IMG/VR virus record: IMGVR_UViG_3300042881_002644
Location: 1 to 43,451 of that record
DNA: 43,451 bases
Reading direction: 5' to 3' (one strand)
DNA from: a virus
Notes under the pieces: generated by a model
What the model saw: only the letters and a program-made list of their open reading frames with translations
What the model was told of the DNA's origin: nothing
The model's database searches: none
Part shown: piece after piece, positions 31,974 to 40,156 of the stretch
Numbering within the stretch: position 1 is the first letter of the stretch
How the letters are laid out: each line of letters opens with the position of its first letter
Made by a program: the position numbers and the translations under genes

Positions 31974-32979
31974 ACTTGAAATCCTTTTGAATCTCTGCGT
32001 CCAACTTATCTAGGATATCTTTTGTGTAGTATTTCTCAGGCTCGTCATCGATGTTTTTCTCAAATACTTTGCTTCCATCTGGGAGTTCAATTCGTGTAGA
32101 TACCTTCTTGAAGATACCATACTTTATTGCAAGTTCAGTCAGCCCGTAATAACGGCTTAGTCCTGAAGTGTAATTCAAGCGAGTCTCTACATTCATGTTC
32201 TCCTTTACGAACCTGTTCTTGTAGTTTGTGCACTTGATGAAGATACCAACAACACCTTCATCGGTCTTGTCCTTGCTCTTGGAAAGTGTTAGAATATTGC
32301 TTGCAGCATACTTCAAACCAATACCACCACCAAGTTCCTTGGTTGGAACATAAGCGCCAATGACCTGATATGTGTGGTTAGTCATCAACATGGGAATCTT
32401 AGCCTTACCAAGTTTTAGAGTGAGCACACGAAATGTTGCTTTGGTCTGTTGAGCCTTGGTCATGTCACGGACATTCTTGCCTTCAGCAGAGTCGTTCATT
32501 TCCTTCTCTGTTGACAACATTCCAAGAGAATCAAGAACGAATAGAACTGGCTTGCGATCTTCTTCAGGCTGTTCAAGAATGTCATTTACAATCTTCAGAG
32601 ATTGTGTCTTGAATTCCTCAATAGTTGCAACAGGAACCACCGCAACTCTTTCAGTATCAATACCACGCTGCTTAAACATATCGGTTGTTACAGCCTGCTC
32701 GGTATCAAAGTAAACCACGACACCATCTTTATTGTCCTTTAAGAATTGTGACGCAATACCAATCGCATAAAAGGTTTTACCAGTAGCAGGATCACCAGCC
32801 AAGCATGAGATCTTGTTGTTTGGAAGACCACCATAGATTGTTCCTGAGAGAAGTGCATTTAGCACATAAGATCCAGTGTCAATGAATCCAGTGACATCTG
32901 AACCCTCCAGTCCCTCTTCAACAATCTTTGCGTCTGGGTTATTTATTTTTCCTATTAGACTTTTTAGATACTTTGACAT
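31957..32979 (-). CDS. uvsX: RecA-like recombinase UvsX
   Basis: 340 aa. Strand-exchange recombinase for recombination-dependent replication and repair. Walker A GDPATGKT (62-69), Walker B VLFVLD (Asp 150), the RecA-like loop KAQQTKATFRVLTLKLGKAKIPMLMTNH, and a length close to T4 UvsX (391) but slightly shorter. A strong AAAGGAAAATA-ATG start makes the 41-nt overlap with the upstream gene convincing. It belongs to the 43-uvsX-41-61 operon. Confidence 0.93.
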   Translation of the reverse strand: MSKYLKSLIGKINNPDAKIVEEGLEGSDVTGFIDTGSYVLNALLSGTIYGGLPNNKISCLAGDPATGKTFYAIGIASQFLKDNKDGVVVYFDTEQAVTTDMFKQRGIDTERVAVVPVATIEEFKTQSLKIVNDILEQPEEDRKPVLFVLDSLGMLSTEKEMNDSAEGKNVRDMTKAQQTKATFRVLTLKLGKAKIPMLMTNHTYQVIGAYVPTKELGGGIGLKYAASNILTLSKSKDKTDEGVVGIFIKCTNYKNRFVKENMNVETRLNYTSGLSRYYGLTELAIKYGIFKKVSTRIELPDGSKVFEKNIDDEPEKYYTKDILDKLDAEIQKDFKYGQNT

Positions 32980-33235
32980 TATTTTCCTTTACGTACAAAA
33001 TACAACCAGCGACACCTTCAGGAGTGTCATGAATAATCTTGATGGATTCGATGACTACATCATCTTCAACATCAAGTAGTCGGTTACCAACGATAAAGCA
33101 TGGCCCACCTTCAAAATCAAATAGACCATCGCCAAAGCGAGAGTACAAAGACCTGCCTTCGACTTTGTAAGATCCATCTTCAAGAAGTGTGATAATTCTT
33201 TCATCACCATATCTAGATTTAATTTTCTTTACCAT
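32939..33235 (-). CDS. Small hypothetical protein upstream of uvsX
   Basis: 98 aa, beta-rich: MVKKIKSRYGDERIITLLEDGSYKVEGRSLYSRFGDG... GPCFIVGNRLLDVEDDVVIESIKI, ending with a basic tail KVSKKSNRKNK. The tail overlaps the uvsX start by 41 nt. Similar short proteins occur in this operon position in marine T4-like phages. No function assigned. Confidence 0.7.
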   Translation of the reverse strand: MVKKIKSRYGDERIITLLEDGSYKVEGRSLYSRFGDGLFDFEGGPCFIVGNRLLDVEDDVVIESIKIIHDTPEGVAGCILYVKENNVKVSKKSNRKNK

Positions 33236-33238
33236 ATC

Positions 33239-33514
33239 TTAACATTCTTCCATCATGGCACGCATGGTTTCTAGTTCCTTCTTGAGTTCTTCCAACTCTT
33301 CAGTCAACTCAGCAATCTTTGCATCTTTCTCCTTTAGAGAGTCCTTTATTGCTTGAGGAATTACAGAAGTTGGGCGTGTAGGAACATGAAAAGGATTATC
33401 GTTGAGATAATACTCTTTTTTAATTTTTGGTGTTTGATATTTTTTATAGATTTTATTCATTGCTTTTCTATATTCTACATCATACAAAGAAAGATTCAAG
33501 TGAGACCTCTGCAT
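33239..33514 (-). CDS. Small coiled-coil protein downstream of gp43
   Basis: 91 aa. N-terminal basic half (YRKAMNKIYKKYQTPKIKKEYY), a Pro-containing middle, and a clear C-terminal coiled coil (KEKDAKIAELTEELEELKKELETMRAMMEE). ATG 33514 has TTGGAAA upstream and overlaps gp43 by 35 nt; an internal ATG at 33460 is an alternative. No family recognised; location suggests a replication accessory. Confidence 0.65.
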   Translation of the reverse strand: MQRSHLNLSLYDVEYRKAMNKIYKKYQTPKIKKEYYLNDNPFHVPTRPTSVIPQAIKDSLKEKDAKIAELTEELEELKKELETMRAMMEEC

Positions 33515-35984
33515 TTAGTTTCCAATTTATTGCCTGCAAAATATTGTCCAATGGCTCTCCAAAAGTTTTTTCAAATTGCTTCTTGCGATCAATGTATTTT
33601 TCAAGATTAAATTCCTTGGGGGGACTATTGATGAAGCCCATTACAGCATCTTTGCCTGCCATTCCATATGGATTTGGAATCTTCACAAAGACAAACTTCA
33701 TCTTGTCGTTTTCTTTGATTGCCGCATACTGCTTGTCAATTCCAATCTTCTTGCTGTAACTGTTGTAAAGCAATGCAGCCTTGGTTGCAATCGGTGTTCC
33801 AGTTTGGTAAATCTTTGTATTGTCAGAATACTTGTTGATTCCCTTGACTCCCCGAGGAGCTGCGACATCAGATATAGGAAGTATCATAAATTCATCATAG
33901 AATTCATTCACATATTGTCGCAGCTCCTCTGGGGTTTTGGTCAAAATTATCTTAATACAGTCTTTTAGTTTCTTTCTAACGATTGCTGGTGTGCTGCTTC
34001 GTGCAGTTTCCAGACCCATGATCTTCAGTTTGGGTTCTTCAAAGCGAATGCCTTCAAGATCCTGCACAAGCAGAGCATACCGCTTCTTGGCAATGAACAT
34101 TCCAGCGGAAGCAATTGCTTCACGCTTGAAGAAGATCTTGTTCTCAGAGCAATTCAATGTTTTTGTGAGAAGATCCATTTCTTTCTTGAGTTCTGGTTGA
34201 ATCTTTTGTTCACAGATCTTGTCAACGAAATCGGTGATGTCCGTGATCTGGGTCTTTTGCTGAATTTGAGTAATGATATCGTCAAGATTCAGATAGACAG
34301 AATCCGTATCCACGGCAAGGACATAATCCTTGTAATTGTCCTTGGTCAAATGGCGAATGTAACCATTCATGCAGTTCTCTGCAGTCCGAATGATTACCTG
34401 ACCCGTAACAGTAACTGCAGTTGCCAATTCAGGTGACGAATATATGAACGCTGGGTTTCCCAAGCAACCATAAAGACTGTTTGCCAAAATCTTCTTGACT
34501 GATTGACGAATCTTCAATGCCGCAATGCGTGGAAGAAGATTGGCATCCTTGGAATGCTCATACTCCTTCTCCAACTCCAACATCTTGTTCTTGGCTTCCT
34601 TTCTCTGATTGAATGTACGTTCAATCAGAATAGGAATAAATCCACGAATATTATTCGTAAACATGGATCCGTTGCATGACAGACAAGCATTTTGCTTTGA
34701 CGCTTCTTCAACCAAAGAAGGAATTTGTTTTTTCTTGCTTCTCAAGAAATCATCTGCACTTAAAGATGCATCTTTCTTTATGCAAGTCTCGGGAGAAATA
34801 TTCCACCCCATTATGATGCTGGGATACAGGCTTGTGGCATCGAAGCTCACTACATTTTTGTACAAACCTGGGGCAACATCCTTGACATATGCACCTACAA
34901 ACTGGTCATCCTTGGCATATGAAGTCTGTATTGGTGGGATGATATCCTTGCGAAGAAGATAGTCGCAGCAGATCGTTCCCCAGATTCTTGTGGCAAAGAA
35001 CACAACATCAAATGGAATCTTGGCTTCATATGCAATCGAAATAGCCAAGTCAATCAGTCTAAGTTTGTTGTCTAGTTTTTCAACGAGTTCAACGTCTTGA
35101 ATGTTATACTCCGCAAATCTCTGGAAGTCCTTGGTGTAAAACTCACGCAATGAGCCATACTCCGCGTAATCCAGTTTCTGTTCATCCAACTCCGCTTTGG
35201 CAATAAAATTTAGGGCATAACTCTCTTGGCTTGTTCCAGAGAACTTCTTGTAGAGATCCATGTAGTCAAGCGTGGTATATCCCGGAAACTCAAACAATCT
35301 GTAATCAGTTCCACCAATGTTTGTCTCACGCTCTTTCATTAGATTGAAAGGAAGCCAAGACTGAATCTCCTTGTCATCGAAGAACAAGCGAGCCCTACCA
35401 ATGATGTAAGGAATATCAAAGAGTTTGACGTTCCATCCAGTAAGTACGTCAATGTCTTCTTTGCGAAGCAACTCAAAGAACTTTTGAATAAGTTCTTTCT
35501 CGGACGAAACTAGAATAAGTTTGCAGTTGGGAATGGAGACTTGCTTCTCAGTAATGGCATAGTTGACGCCGGATATTCTAACACCGATGATATTGATCTT
35601 CTCATTTGGATTGCGAAGATCTGGGAAACCCCCTTCAGTCTCTGTCTCAATGTCAAAGTAGGCTATCTTGATTTGGGAAAGATCGTATACCACCTCACTC
35701 TCGTAAGTCTCCAAGAGATATTGAGTGACGAAATCAGTATTTCCGTAAATTGGCGAATCATTCAAGTCCTCATATTGCTTCAAGAACTCCCTGCAGTCAT
35801 AGAGGGTGTCAAAGACCATTCTCTTGACACCAATGCCATTGAGAGTCTTGTACTTGGTTTCCTTGTCAGATTTGATGAACAAAGATGGCTTAAAGGAAAC
35901 GGAGTCGGTAAACCGAACTCCGTCCTTATACCCTCTTACAAGAATCTTGTTGCCCTTGATTGCGCAGGCAGTATAAAATTTCAT
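33480..35984 (-). CDS. 43: Family B DNA polymerase, T4 gp43-like
   Basis: 834 aa, near T4 gp43 (898). 3'-5' exonuclease motifs: YFDIETE (Asp 111, Glu 113), VLTGWNVKLFD and YNIQD (Tyr 293, Asp 297). Polymerase motif A FDATSLYPS (Asp 382), motif B KKILANSLYG (Lys 498, Asn 502), motif C VDTDSVY (Asp 559/561). All catalytic residues are present and there is no intein. Replicative polymerase of the phage. Its ATG overlaps the DUF1599-like stop as ATGA. Confidence 0.97.
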   Translation of the reverse strand: MKFYTACAIKGNKILVRGYKDGVRFTDSVSFKPSLFIKSDKETKYKTLNGIGVKRMVFDTLYDCREFLKQYEDLNDSPIYGNTDFVTQYLLETYESEVVYDLSQIKIAYFDIETETEGGFPDLRNPNEKINIIGVRISGVNYAITEKQVSIPNCKLILVSSEKELIQKFFELLRKEDIDVLTGWNVKLFDIPYIIGRARLFFDDKEIQSWLPFNLMKERETNIGGTDYRLFEFPGYTTLDYMDLYKKFSGTSQESYALNFIAKAELDEQKLDYAEYGSLREFYTKDFQRFAEYNIQDVELVEKLDNKLRLIDLAISIAYEAKIPFDVVFFATRIWGTICCDYLLRKDIIPPIQTSYAKDDQFVGAYVKDVAPGLYKNVVSFDATSLYPSIIMGWNISPETCIKKDASLSADDFLRSKKKQIPSLVEEASKQNACLSCNGSMFTNNIRGFIPILIERTFNQRKEAKNKMLELEKEYEHSKDANLLPRIAALKIRQSVKKILANSLYGCLGNPAFIYSSPELATAVTVTGQVIIRTAENCMNGYIRHLTKDNYKDYVLAVDTDSVYLNLDDIITQIQQKTQITDITDFVDKICEQKIQPELKKEMDLLTKTLNCSENKIFFKREAIASAGMFIAKKRYALLVQDLEGIRFEEPKLKIMGLETARSSTPAIVRKKLKDCIKIILTKTPEELRQYVNEFYDEFMILPISDVAAPRGVKGINKYSDNTKIYQTGTPIATKAALLYNSYSKKIGIDKQYAAIKENDKMKFVFVKIPNPYGMAGKDAVMGFINSPPKEFNLEKYIDRKKQFEKTFGEPLDNILQAINWKLNAEVSLESFFV

Positions 35985-36304
35985 TGTGGCTTGTTTGTTT
36001 CCCTGTCCTTGAGTAGACCAGCAAGTATGACACTATAGTTAATCATGTCAACAATTGCGTCATAAACACTCTCATTTTCCAAAGAGAGTTGGCCACGGTT
36101 CAAGAATGTGGAAATTCTGGACATCTTATCCGTCATCCGAATCAAAACGCCCATTTCAGCCGTGCTGAAACCCAAAAACTCGGCGCGTCGAAAATTCATG
36201 AAAGGATCAGTACTGCAGGCATAATCTGCATTCTTTTTCTTCATTAATTCTTTGGCACCAGTGCAAATTTCTTCGTGTAATCGGAATAGTTCTTCTCTTG
36301 TCAT
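35981..36304 (-). CDS. MazG/DUF1599-like all-helical protein
   Basis: 107 aa from ATG 36304. KKKNADYACSTDPFMNFRRA... VLIRMTDKMSRISTFLNRGQLSLENESVYDAIVDMINYSVIL matches the DUF1599 pattern, an all-helical MazG-related family tied to nucleotide metabolism or base modification in phages. A longer frame to 36424 would overlap the divergent gene at 36378. A consensus promoter (TTGACA-N16-TATACT) ends 7 nt before ATG 36304, supporting the short form with a 1-nt leader. It is first gene of the replication operon. Confidence 0.75.
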   Translation of the reverse strand: MTREELFRLHEEICTGAKELMKKKNADYACSTDPFMNFRRAEFLGFSTAEMGVLIRMTDKMSRISTFLNRGQLSLENESVYDAIVDMINYSVILAGLLKDRETNKPQ

Positions 36305-36311
36305 ATGCCTT

Positions 36312-36339
36312 AGTATAGCACCACAAGCCATGGTGTCAA
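36312..36339 (-). promoter_or_regulatory. Early sigma70 promoter of the replication operon
   Basis: TTGACA (36334-36339), 16-nt spacer, TATACT (36312-36317), then AAGGCAT and ATG 36304. Predicted +1 is about 36305. Confidence 0.8.
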
Positions 36340-36342
36340 GAA

Positions 36343-36350
36343 TATAAATA
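36343..36350 (+). promoter_or_regulatory. Late promoter core TATAAATA of the 36378-37667 genes
   Basis: Exact consensus on the plus strand, divergent from the early promoter beside it. Leader about 22 nt with CGGAG before ATG 36378. Confidence 0.7.
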
Positions 36351-36377
36351 TTAAAGTCATCCCGGAGTTTCATTAAG

Positions 36378-36986
36378 ATGTACCTTATTTCCCTAATAGA
36401 CCCTACCAAATTTCTTGAAGCCACAACATTAGTAGTCGCAGGAACCCTAGGGGTCGTTTGGGGAATCGTAAAATTTTGGCAAGGAAAAAAGAAAGATGAT
36501 AATTTTATAGAAGTTCACACAGAAATTCATGAACTTCTTACGGAACTTAGAATTAAAAATACTGCCATGAGAGCCAGCATAATTCAGTTCCATAATGGTG
36601 AGTACACAATGGATGGAATTTCAATGCGCAAATTCTCCGTTACTCACGAATCAACACACAAGGGATATACATCACAGGTAATGAAACTCAAGGGAAATCT
36701 GTGTTCAATGTATATTCCCTTATTGACAAAGATTGTGGAAAATAAAAGCACCATTCATCATGCAAATATGCTCCCACACAGTTATGTGAAGGGCTTTTTT
36801 GAAGATGAAAATGTTTCCCAATATTCATGTTTACCATTAAAAAATAAGGGTGCGAACGTAGGTTTTATCTTGGTTCAATGGCATCGTGATTTTGAAATTC
36901 CAAGTGAAGCTCAGGAAGAAGCCATGAATAATTTTGAATCTATTCGTGATTCTATAGAAATGCAACTTTCACAACAAAAGAATTGA
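36378..36986 (+). CDS. Membrane-anchored GAF-like domain protein
   Basis: 202 aa. One transmembrane segment at about 13-33 (LEATTLVVAGTLGVVWGIVKF), a short linker, then a GAF-like fold (about 50-195) with the MRASIIQFHNGEYTM signature and CLPLKNKGANVGFILVQW near the end. The RxxxIQFHNG motif marks a phage/bacterial GAF group of unknown ligand. It opens a plus-strand late group with holin-like and lipoprotein genes. It could sense a small molecule in lysis control; this is inference. Confidence 0.75.
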   Translation: MYLISLIDPTKFLEATTLVVAGTLGVVWGIVKFWQGKKKDDNFIEVHTEIHELLTELRIKNTAMRASIIQFHNGEYTMDGISMRKFSVTHESTHKGYTSQVMKLKGNLCSMYIPLLTKIVENKSTIHHANMLPHSYVKGFFEDENVSQYSCLPLKNKGANVGFILVQWHRDFEIPSEAQEEAMNNFESIRDSIEMQLSQQKN

Positions 36987-36993
36987 GGATTTT

Positions 36994-37428
36994 ATGCCAA
37001 CAGAATTAATATCATTATTAGGTGGAGGGGTCACAGGATTCCTATTCCGTTATTGGGCTCAACAGGCCCAAGATCGCAAGGAAATGTTTGAAATGGCCAT
37101 GGGAGCCAACAAGCAAACCACAGACAATCAAGACAAGGCTGCTCAAAGAGTTCCACTTGATATGGGCAAGAATGTTAGACGAATAATTGTTCTTGCATGC
37201 TTGTTTGCCGTGGTAGCAGCCCCATTTGTTCTTCCTTTCTTTGGAATTTCGACATTTGCTGAATTTACTCAAACACAACCTTCAAGTTTCTTTGGAATGA
37301 TTCCTGAAACAACCAAAAAGTATTTTGTAGAAATTCCAGGATATCTGTTTGCTGAAGAAAATCGTCAAGTTCTTTTGGCAGTGGTAGGATTTTACTTTGG
37401 AACAGCCGCAGGAGCAAATAAGTCATGA
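36994..37428 (+). CDS. Holin-like membrane protein (GTA holin 3TM type)
   Basis: 144 aa. Gly-rich N-terminal hydrophobic segment (LISLLGGGVTGFLFRYWA), then a soluble loop with RKEMFEMAMGANKQ, a strong transmembrane span at about 64-85 (IIVLACLFAVVAAPFVLPFFGI) and another at the C-terminus (VLLAVVGFYFGTAAG). The closing GFYFG motif is typical of 3-TM holins from gene transfer agents and marine phages. It would permeabilise the inner membrane for lysis. GAGGA precedes the ATG, and the stop overlaps the lipoprotein start (ATGA). Confidence 0.7.
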   Translation: MPTELISLLGGGVTGFLFRYWAQQAQDRKEMFEMAMGANKQTTDNQDKAAQRVPLDMGKNVRRIIVLACLFAVVAAPFVLPFFGISTFAEFTQTQPSSFFGMIPETTKKYFVEIPGYLFAEENRQVLLAVVGFYFGTAAGANKS

Positions 37429-37667
37429 AATATCTTTTACCATTATTGTTGCTCGCTTCCTGCACCACACCCCAAATTATCTCTCCTTTAGACAAGAAGG
37501 GAAACCCAATTCATAGCGTCCTGAAGGAACCATTTTTTGGAAGCCCCAGTCAGGCTTCTGAATGGTCTTTCTGGTATGTGATAATTTGCATGATTGCAGT
37601 TTGGTTTATTTGGAAAGAAGTTAGAAAATTTTTAATCAAAACACCACCCAAATCAGAAGATAAATAA
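37425..37667 (+). CDS. Tiny lipoprotein with C-terminal transmembrane helix
   Basis: 80 aa. Signal peptide with lipobox LASC (Cys 13), about 33 polar residues, then a transmembrane helix at about 47-63 (WSFWYVIICMIAVWFIW) followed by Lys/Arg (cytoplasmic side). Lipid anchor plus C-terminal membrane helix is the unimolecular spanin topology, but the linker is far too short for a T1-type spanin to cross the periplasm as an extended rod. It is coupled to the holin-like gene, so a lysis role is the best guess. Confidence 0.7.
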   Translation: MKYLLPLLLLASCTTPQIISPLDKKGNPIHSVLKEPFFGSPSQASEWSFWYVIICMIAVWFIWKEVRKFLIKTPPKSEDK

Positions 37668-37684
37668 TCCTATAGAGGAAACAA

Positions 37685-39274
37685 ATGGGCGTAAAGAAGA
37701 TAATGGACACATTTTTTGCCAGCATGCAGGAACAAACCATGGCTGGCTACGGTGGAAGACTTGTAAACACCCCAATGGGGCCATTCCGATGGAATGATAC
37801 CATGCAACTTTGGGAGAATGTGAACAATGGAATGGTGATGAATAACATCTCATTCCAAGATTCCATTATGATGCTTGATTATGCCTCATATGATGGTGGA
37901 AGTGCACCAATAACAACAGTAACTCCATTTACACCCGGAAATACATCTTATATACTCTATGTAAATTTTGATGGGGGTACTTTAGGAACCCAATTCTCTT
38001 TCTTGAGAAGTGGTTCTGCCACATATTTGGGCCTTACTGGTTTAGTACAAACAGTTGGTGGAAATACACCAAGATTCAATGTTTGGTCACAAGCTCCACA
38101 GGGACTCGTAATCGAACCATCAAGAACAAATTATCTTCGATATAATGAAGGATTTGCTATAACACCTCCAGGGACTTCTGGTGGATGGACTTTAACAAAC
38201 TGCACAAGAACTGTTGATTCTACAATTTTTGCACCAAATGGACTTTCTGCTGCAAACTATCCCATATATTTACAATCACCTGCTGCAGTTCCATTTGCTT
38301 GGGCATTTTCTACAATTACTACATCAGGTGTAACCGCCAATGACTTTTATGCTGGTTCCGTATGGTTACGAGCAAGAACAGCAACTTCTGGAACAATAAA
38401 TGTTGTTGGAACCTGCGCAGGCAATCAAATAACAATACCATGCAATCTACGTGTCGTAAGTGGTCCGGGATCAATAGAAAATAGTCCAACAGGAGAACTT
38501 AATTGGAAGGGTGTTGTAGGTTTGAGTACAACAGAATGGACACGAATTGAATGGACCCCACAACCACCATTTATAACAACTAATTGGTCAAATATTATTT
38601 TTAGAGTTGCAATAAATTATTATAAAGGTGCTGCATATGGAAATGCCCAAGTCGGAACTGGTGATTCCATCTATATTTGGGGTGCACAATATGAAAGAGG
38701 AAACTCTGCATCAAGTTTTATTTCTGCACCATCATTTACAACAGTAACAAGAAATGCCGATAATGTCTATCAACAAACAGGATTGACTTCTTGGTTCTCC
38801 GGTGCATCTGGTACATTTGCACTAGAATTTAACACTATACCGGATATTTCTGGTACTTCTTTAAATAGACAAATTCTTTTATCAACTTCATCACTAACAA
38901 ATAAGACATTGTTTGTTGGATACACTGGCGGAACGCAAAATTTAATTTTTGGTTCACAATCAAAAACAGTTACAATTCCAGGTCTAAAGAGTGCAAATAA
39001 ATTGGCGTTCTCTTATGTAAGAGGATCTGATGCAGGCATAACCGCATCACTAAATGGTGGTTTAACCTACTTTACTATTGGTAATATATCAAATTTGGGA
39101 ACTGGATCGTATGGAGATTGGTTTACACTGGGCTGTTGTGCTGGAGAAAGCAATCTATTCCCAGGAGACATTGATACATCTTCATTCACAAGACATATGA
39201 ATGGGACAATAAGTTCTTTCAAGTATTGGAATAAGGTTCTTTCTAGTTCTGATCTACAAGCAGAAACAGATTAA
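37685..39274 (+). CDS. Tail fibre/adhesin with concanavalin-like modules
   Basis: 529 aa. N-terminal anchor-type region (LVNTPMGPFRWNDTMQLWEN... about 26-70) similar in style to the tail genes at the left end. Then FLRSGSATYLG... PQGLVIEPSRTNYL (the shared module), a jelly-roll with IYIWGAQYERG, and a final laminin-G/concanavalin-like domain ending FKYWNKVLSSSDLQAET. Strong Shine-Dalgarno AGAGGAAA. It is the only large adhesin on the plus strand; it ends in a 4-nt convergent overlap with dut. Receptor-binding role inferred. Confidence 0.8.
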   Translation: MGVKKIMDTFFASMQEQTMAGYGGRLVNTPMGPFRWNDTMQLWENVNNGMVMNNISFQDSIMMLDYASYDGGSAPITTVTPFTPGNTSYILYVNFDGGTLGTQFSFLRSGSATYLGLTGLVQTVGGNTPRFNVWSQAPQGLVIEPSRTNYLRYNEGFAITPPGTSGGWTLTNCTRTVDSTIFAPNGLSAANYPIYLQSPAAVPFAWAFSTITTSGVTANDFYAGSVWLRARTATSGTINVVGTCAGNQITIPCNLRVVSGPGSIENSPTGELNWKGVVGLSTTEWTRIEWTPQPPFITTNWSNIIFRVAINYYKGAAYGNAQVGTGDSIYIWGAQYERGNSASSFISAPSFTTVTRNADNVYQQTGLTSWFSGASGTFALEFNTIPDISGTSLNRQILLSTSSLTNKTLFVGYTGGTQNLIFGSQSKTVTIPGLKSANKLAFSYVRGSDAGITASLNGGLTYFTIGNISNLGTGSYGDWFTLGCCAGESNLFPGDIDTSSFTRHMNGTISSFKYWNKVLSSSDLQAETD

Positions 39275-39789
39275 TTTTTTCCAGTACTTCCAAAGCCACC
39301 AACACGGTTTGATTTCTGTGTGGGTTGTTCCCAAGTTTCTTCAATATCAAATTGCTCATATCGTACCAATTCACCCTGAGCAATCCTATCTCCATGATAG
39401 ACTTTCATAATCTCGTCTGAACTATTGAGAACAATTATCTGGGTTTCATTGACATAATCCTCGTCAATAACACCCTCACAGTTGGCAAGAATCAATCCAT
39501 ACTTCAAGGCCATTCCAGACCTTGGGTGAATGCGCATAGAATATCCTTCAGGGAGATCAAAGATCAATCCTGTGCGAATCATGGCTCTTTCGTTTGGTGC
39601 GATGGAAATATAAGACTTTCCATTTGAACCATCATGTTCTACTCTGAATTCTCTTTGAGTCTTTCCAGCCCAGATGTTTACCTTTGAGTTGGATGGAATA
39701 TATGCTGATAGGTCAAAGCAGGCTGCTTTGCGAGTTTGATAATTTGGAATCTGTGCGTCTGGTTCTACTTTGAATACTTTGAGACTCAT
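39271..39789 (-). CDS. dut: dUTPase
   Basis: 172 aa. Hydrolyses dUTP to dUMP, feeding ThyX and keeping uracil out of DNA. All five trimeric dUTPase motifs are present: ACFDLSAY (23-30), HPRSGMALKYG (88-98), NCEGVIDEDY (103-112), GDRIAQG (133-139) and RVGGFGSTG (162-170). A sigma70-like promoter TTGACA-N16-TATATT (39796-39823) puts +1 on its ATG. It stands among tail genes rather than in the replication operon. Confidence 0.96.
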   Translation of the reverse strand: MSLKVFKVEPDAQIPNYQTRKAACFDLSAYIPSNSKVNIWAGKTQREFRVEHDGSNGKSYISIAPNERAMIRTGLIFDLPEGYSMRIHPRSGMALKYGLILANCEGVIDEDYVNETQIIVLNSSDEIMKVYHGDRIAQGELVRYEQFDIEETWEQPTQKSNRVGGFGSTGKN

Positions 39790-39795
39790 GATTTA

Positions 39796-39823
39796 AATAT
39801 ACATAAAATTAGTATATTGTCAA
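39796..39823 (-). promoter_or_regulatory. Leaderless sigma70-like promoter of dut
   Basis: TTGACA (39818-39823), 16-nt spacer, TATATT (39796-39801), then TAAATC and ATG 39789. Confidence 0.75.
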
Positions 39824-40152
39824 GATTTTAATTCCCAATTTTGCATACTTTCATTCCAAATATAATACTTACCATCATTGGGATATGGAATTGGTGGTTT
39901 CCAATTACAAGTTTCTTCATCAAATATCCAAGATATGAATGGTTGGGGTGGAATAAAGGCATCACGATATTTATCATAATAATAACCAATACCAGCATAA
40001 TTTTTACGCATATTTTTATTATATGAAGTTTGAATCCAAGTTCCACCAAAATTATCATGACACCATTGAGAACCAATGAATTCCAAATCATTAGCAACTA
40101 CAATCACTCTAAGAACTCTATTATTTGAATCTATTTCTGCAAAGTGAGCCAT
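39820..40152 (-). CDS. Conserved marine T4-like small protein
   Basis: 110 aa: MAHFAEIDSNNRVLRVIVVAND, then GSQWCHDNFGGTWIQTSYNKNMRKNYAGIGYYYDKYRDAFIPPQPF and SWIFDEETCNWKPPIPYP. This pattern is common next to tail genes in marine T4-like phages and is probably a virion or adhesin-associated protein; the function is unknown to me. The ATG is 4 nt after the upstream stop. Confidence 0.75.
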   Translation of the reverse strand: MAHFAEIDSNNRVLRVIVVANDLEFIGSQWCHDNFGGTWIQTSYNKNMRKNYAGIGYYYDKYRDAFIPPQPFISWIFDEETCNWKPPIPYPNDGKYYIWNESMQNWELKS

Positions 40153-40156
40153 AATA

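Noticed and set aside
36305-36424. Longer start for the DUF1599-like gene
   Set aside because: It would overlap the divergent GAF gene and its late promoter, while a consensus promoter and AAGG sit right before ATG 36304.
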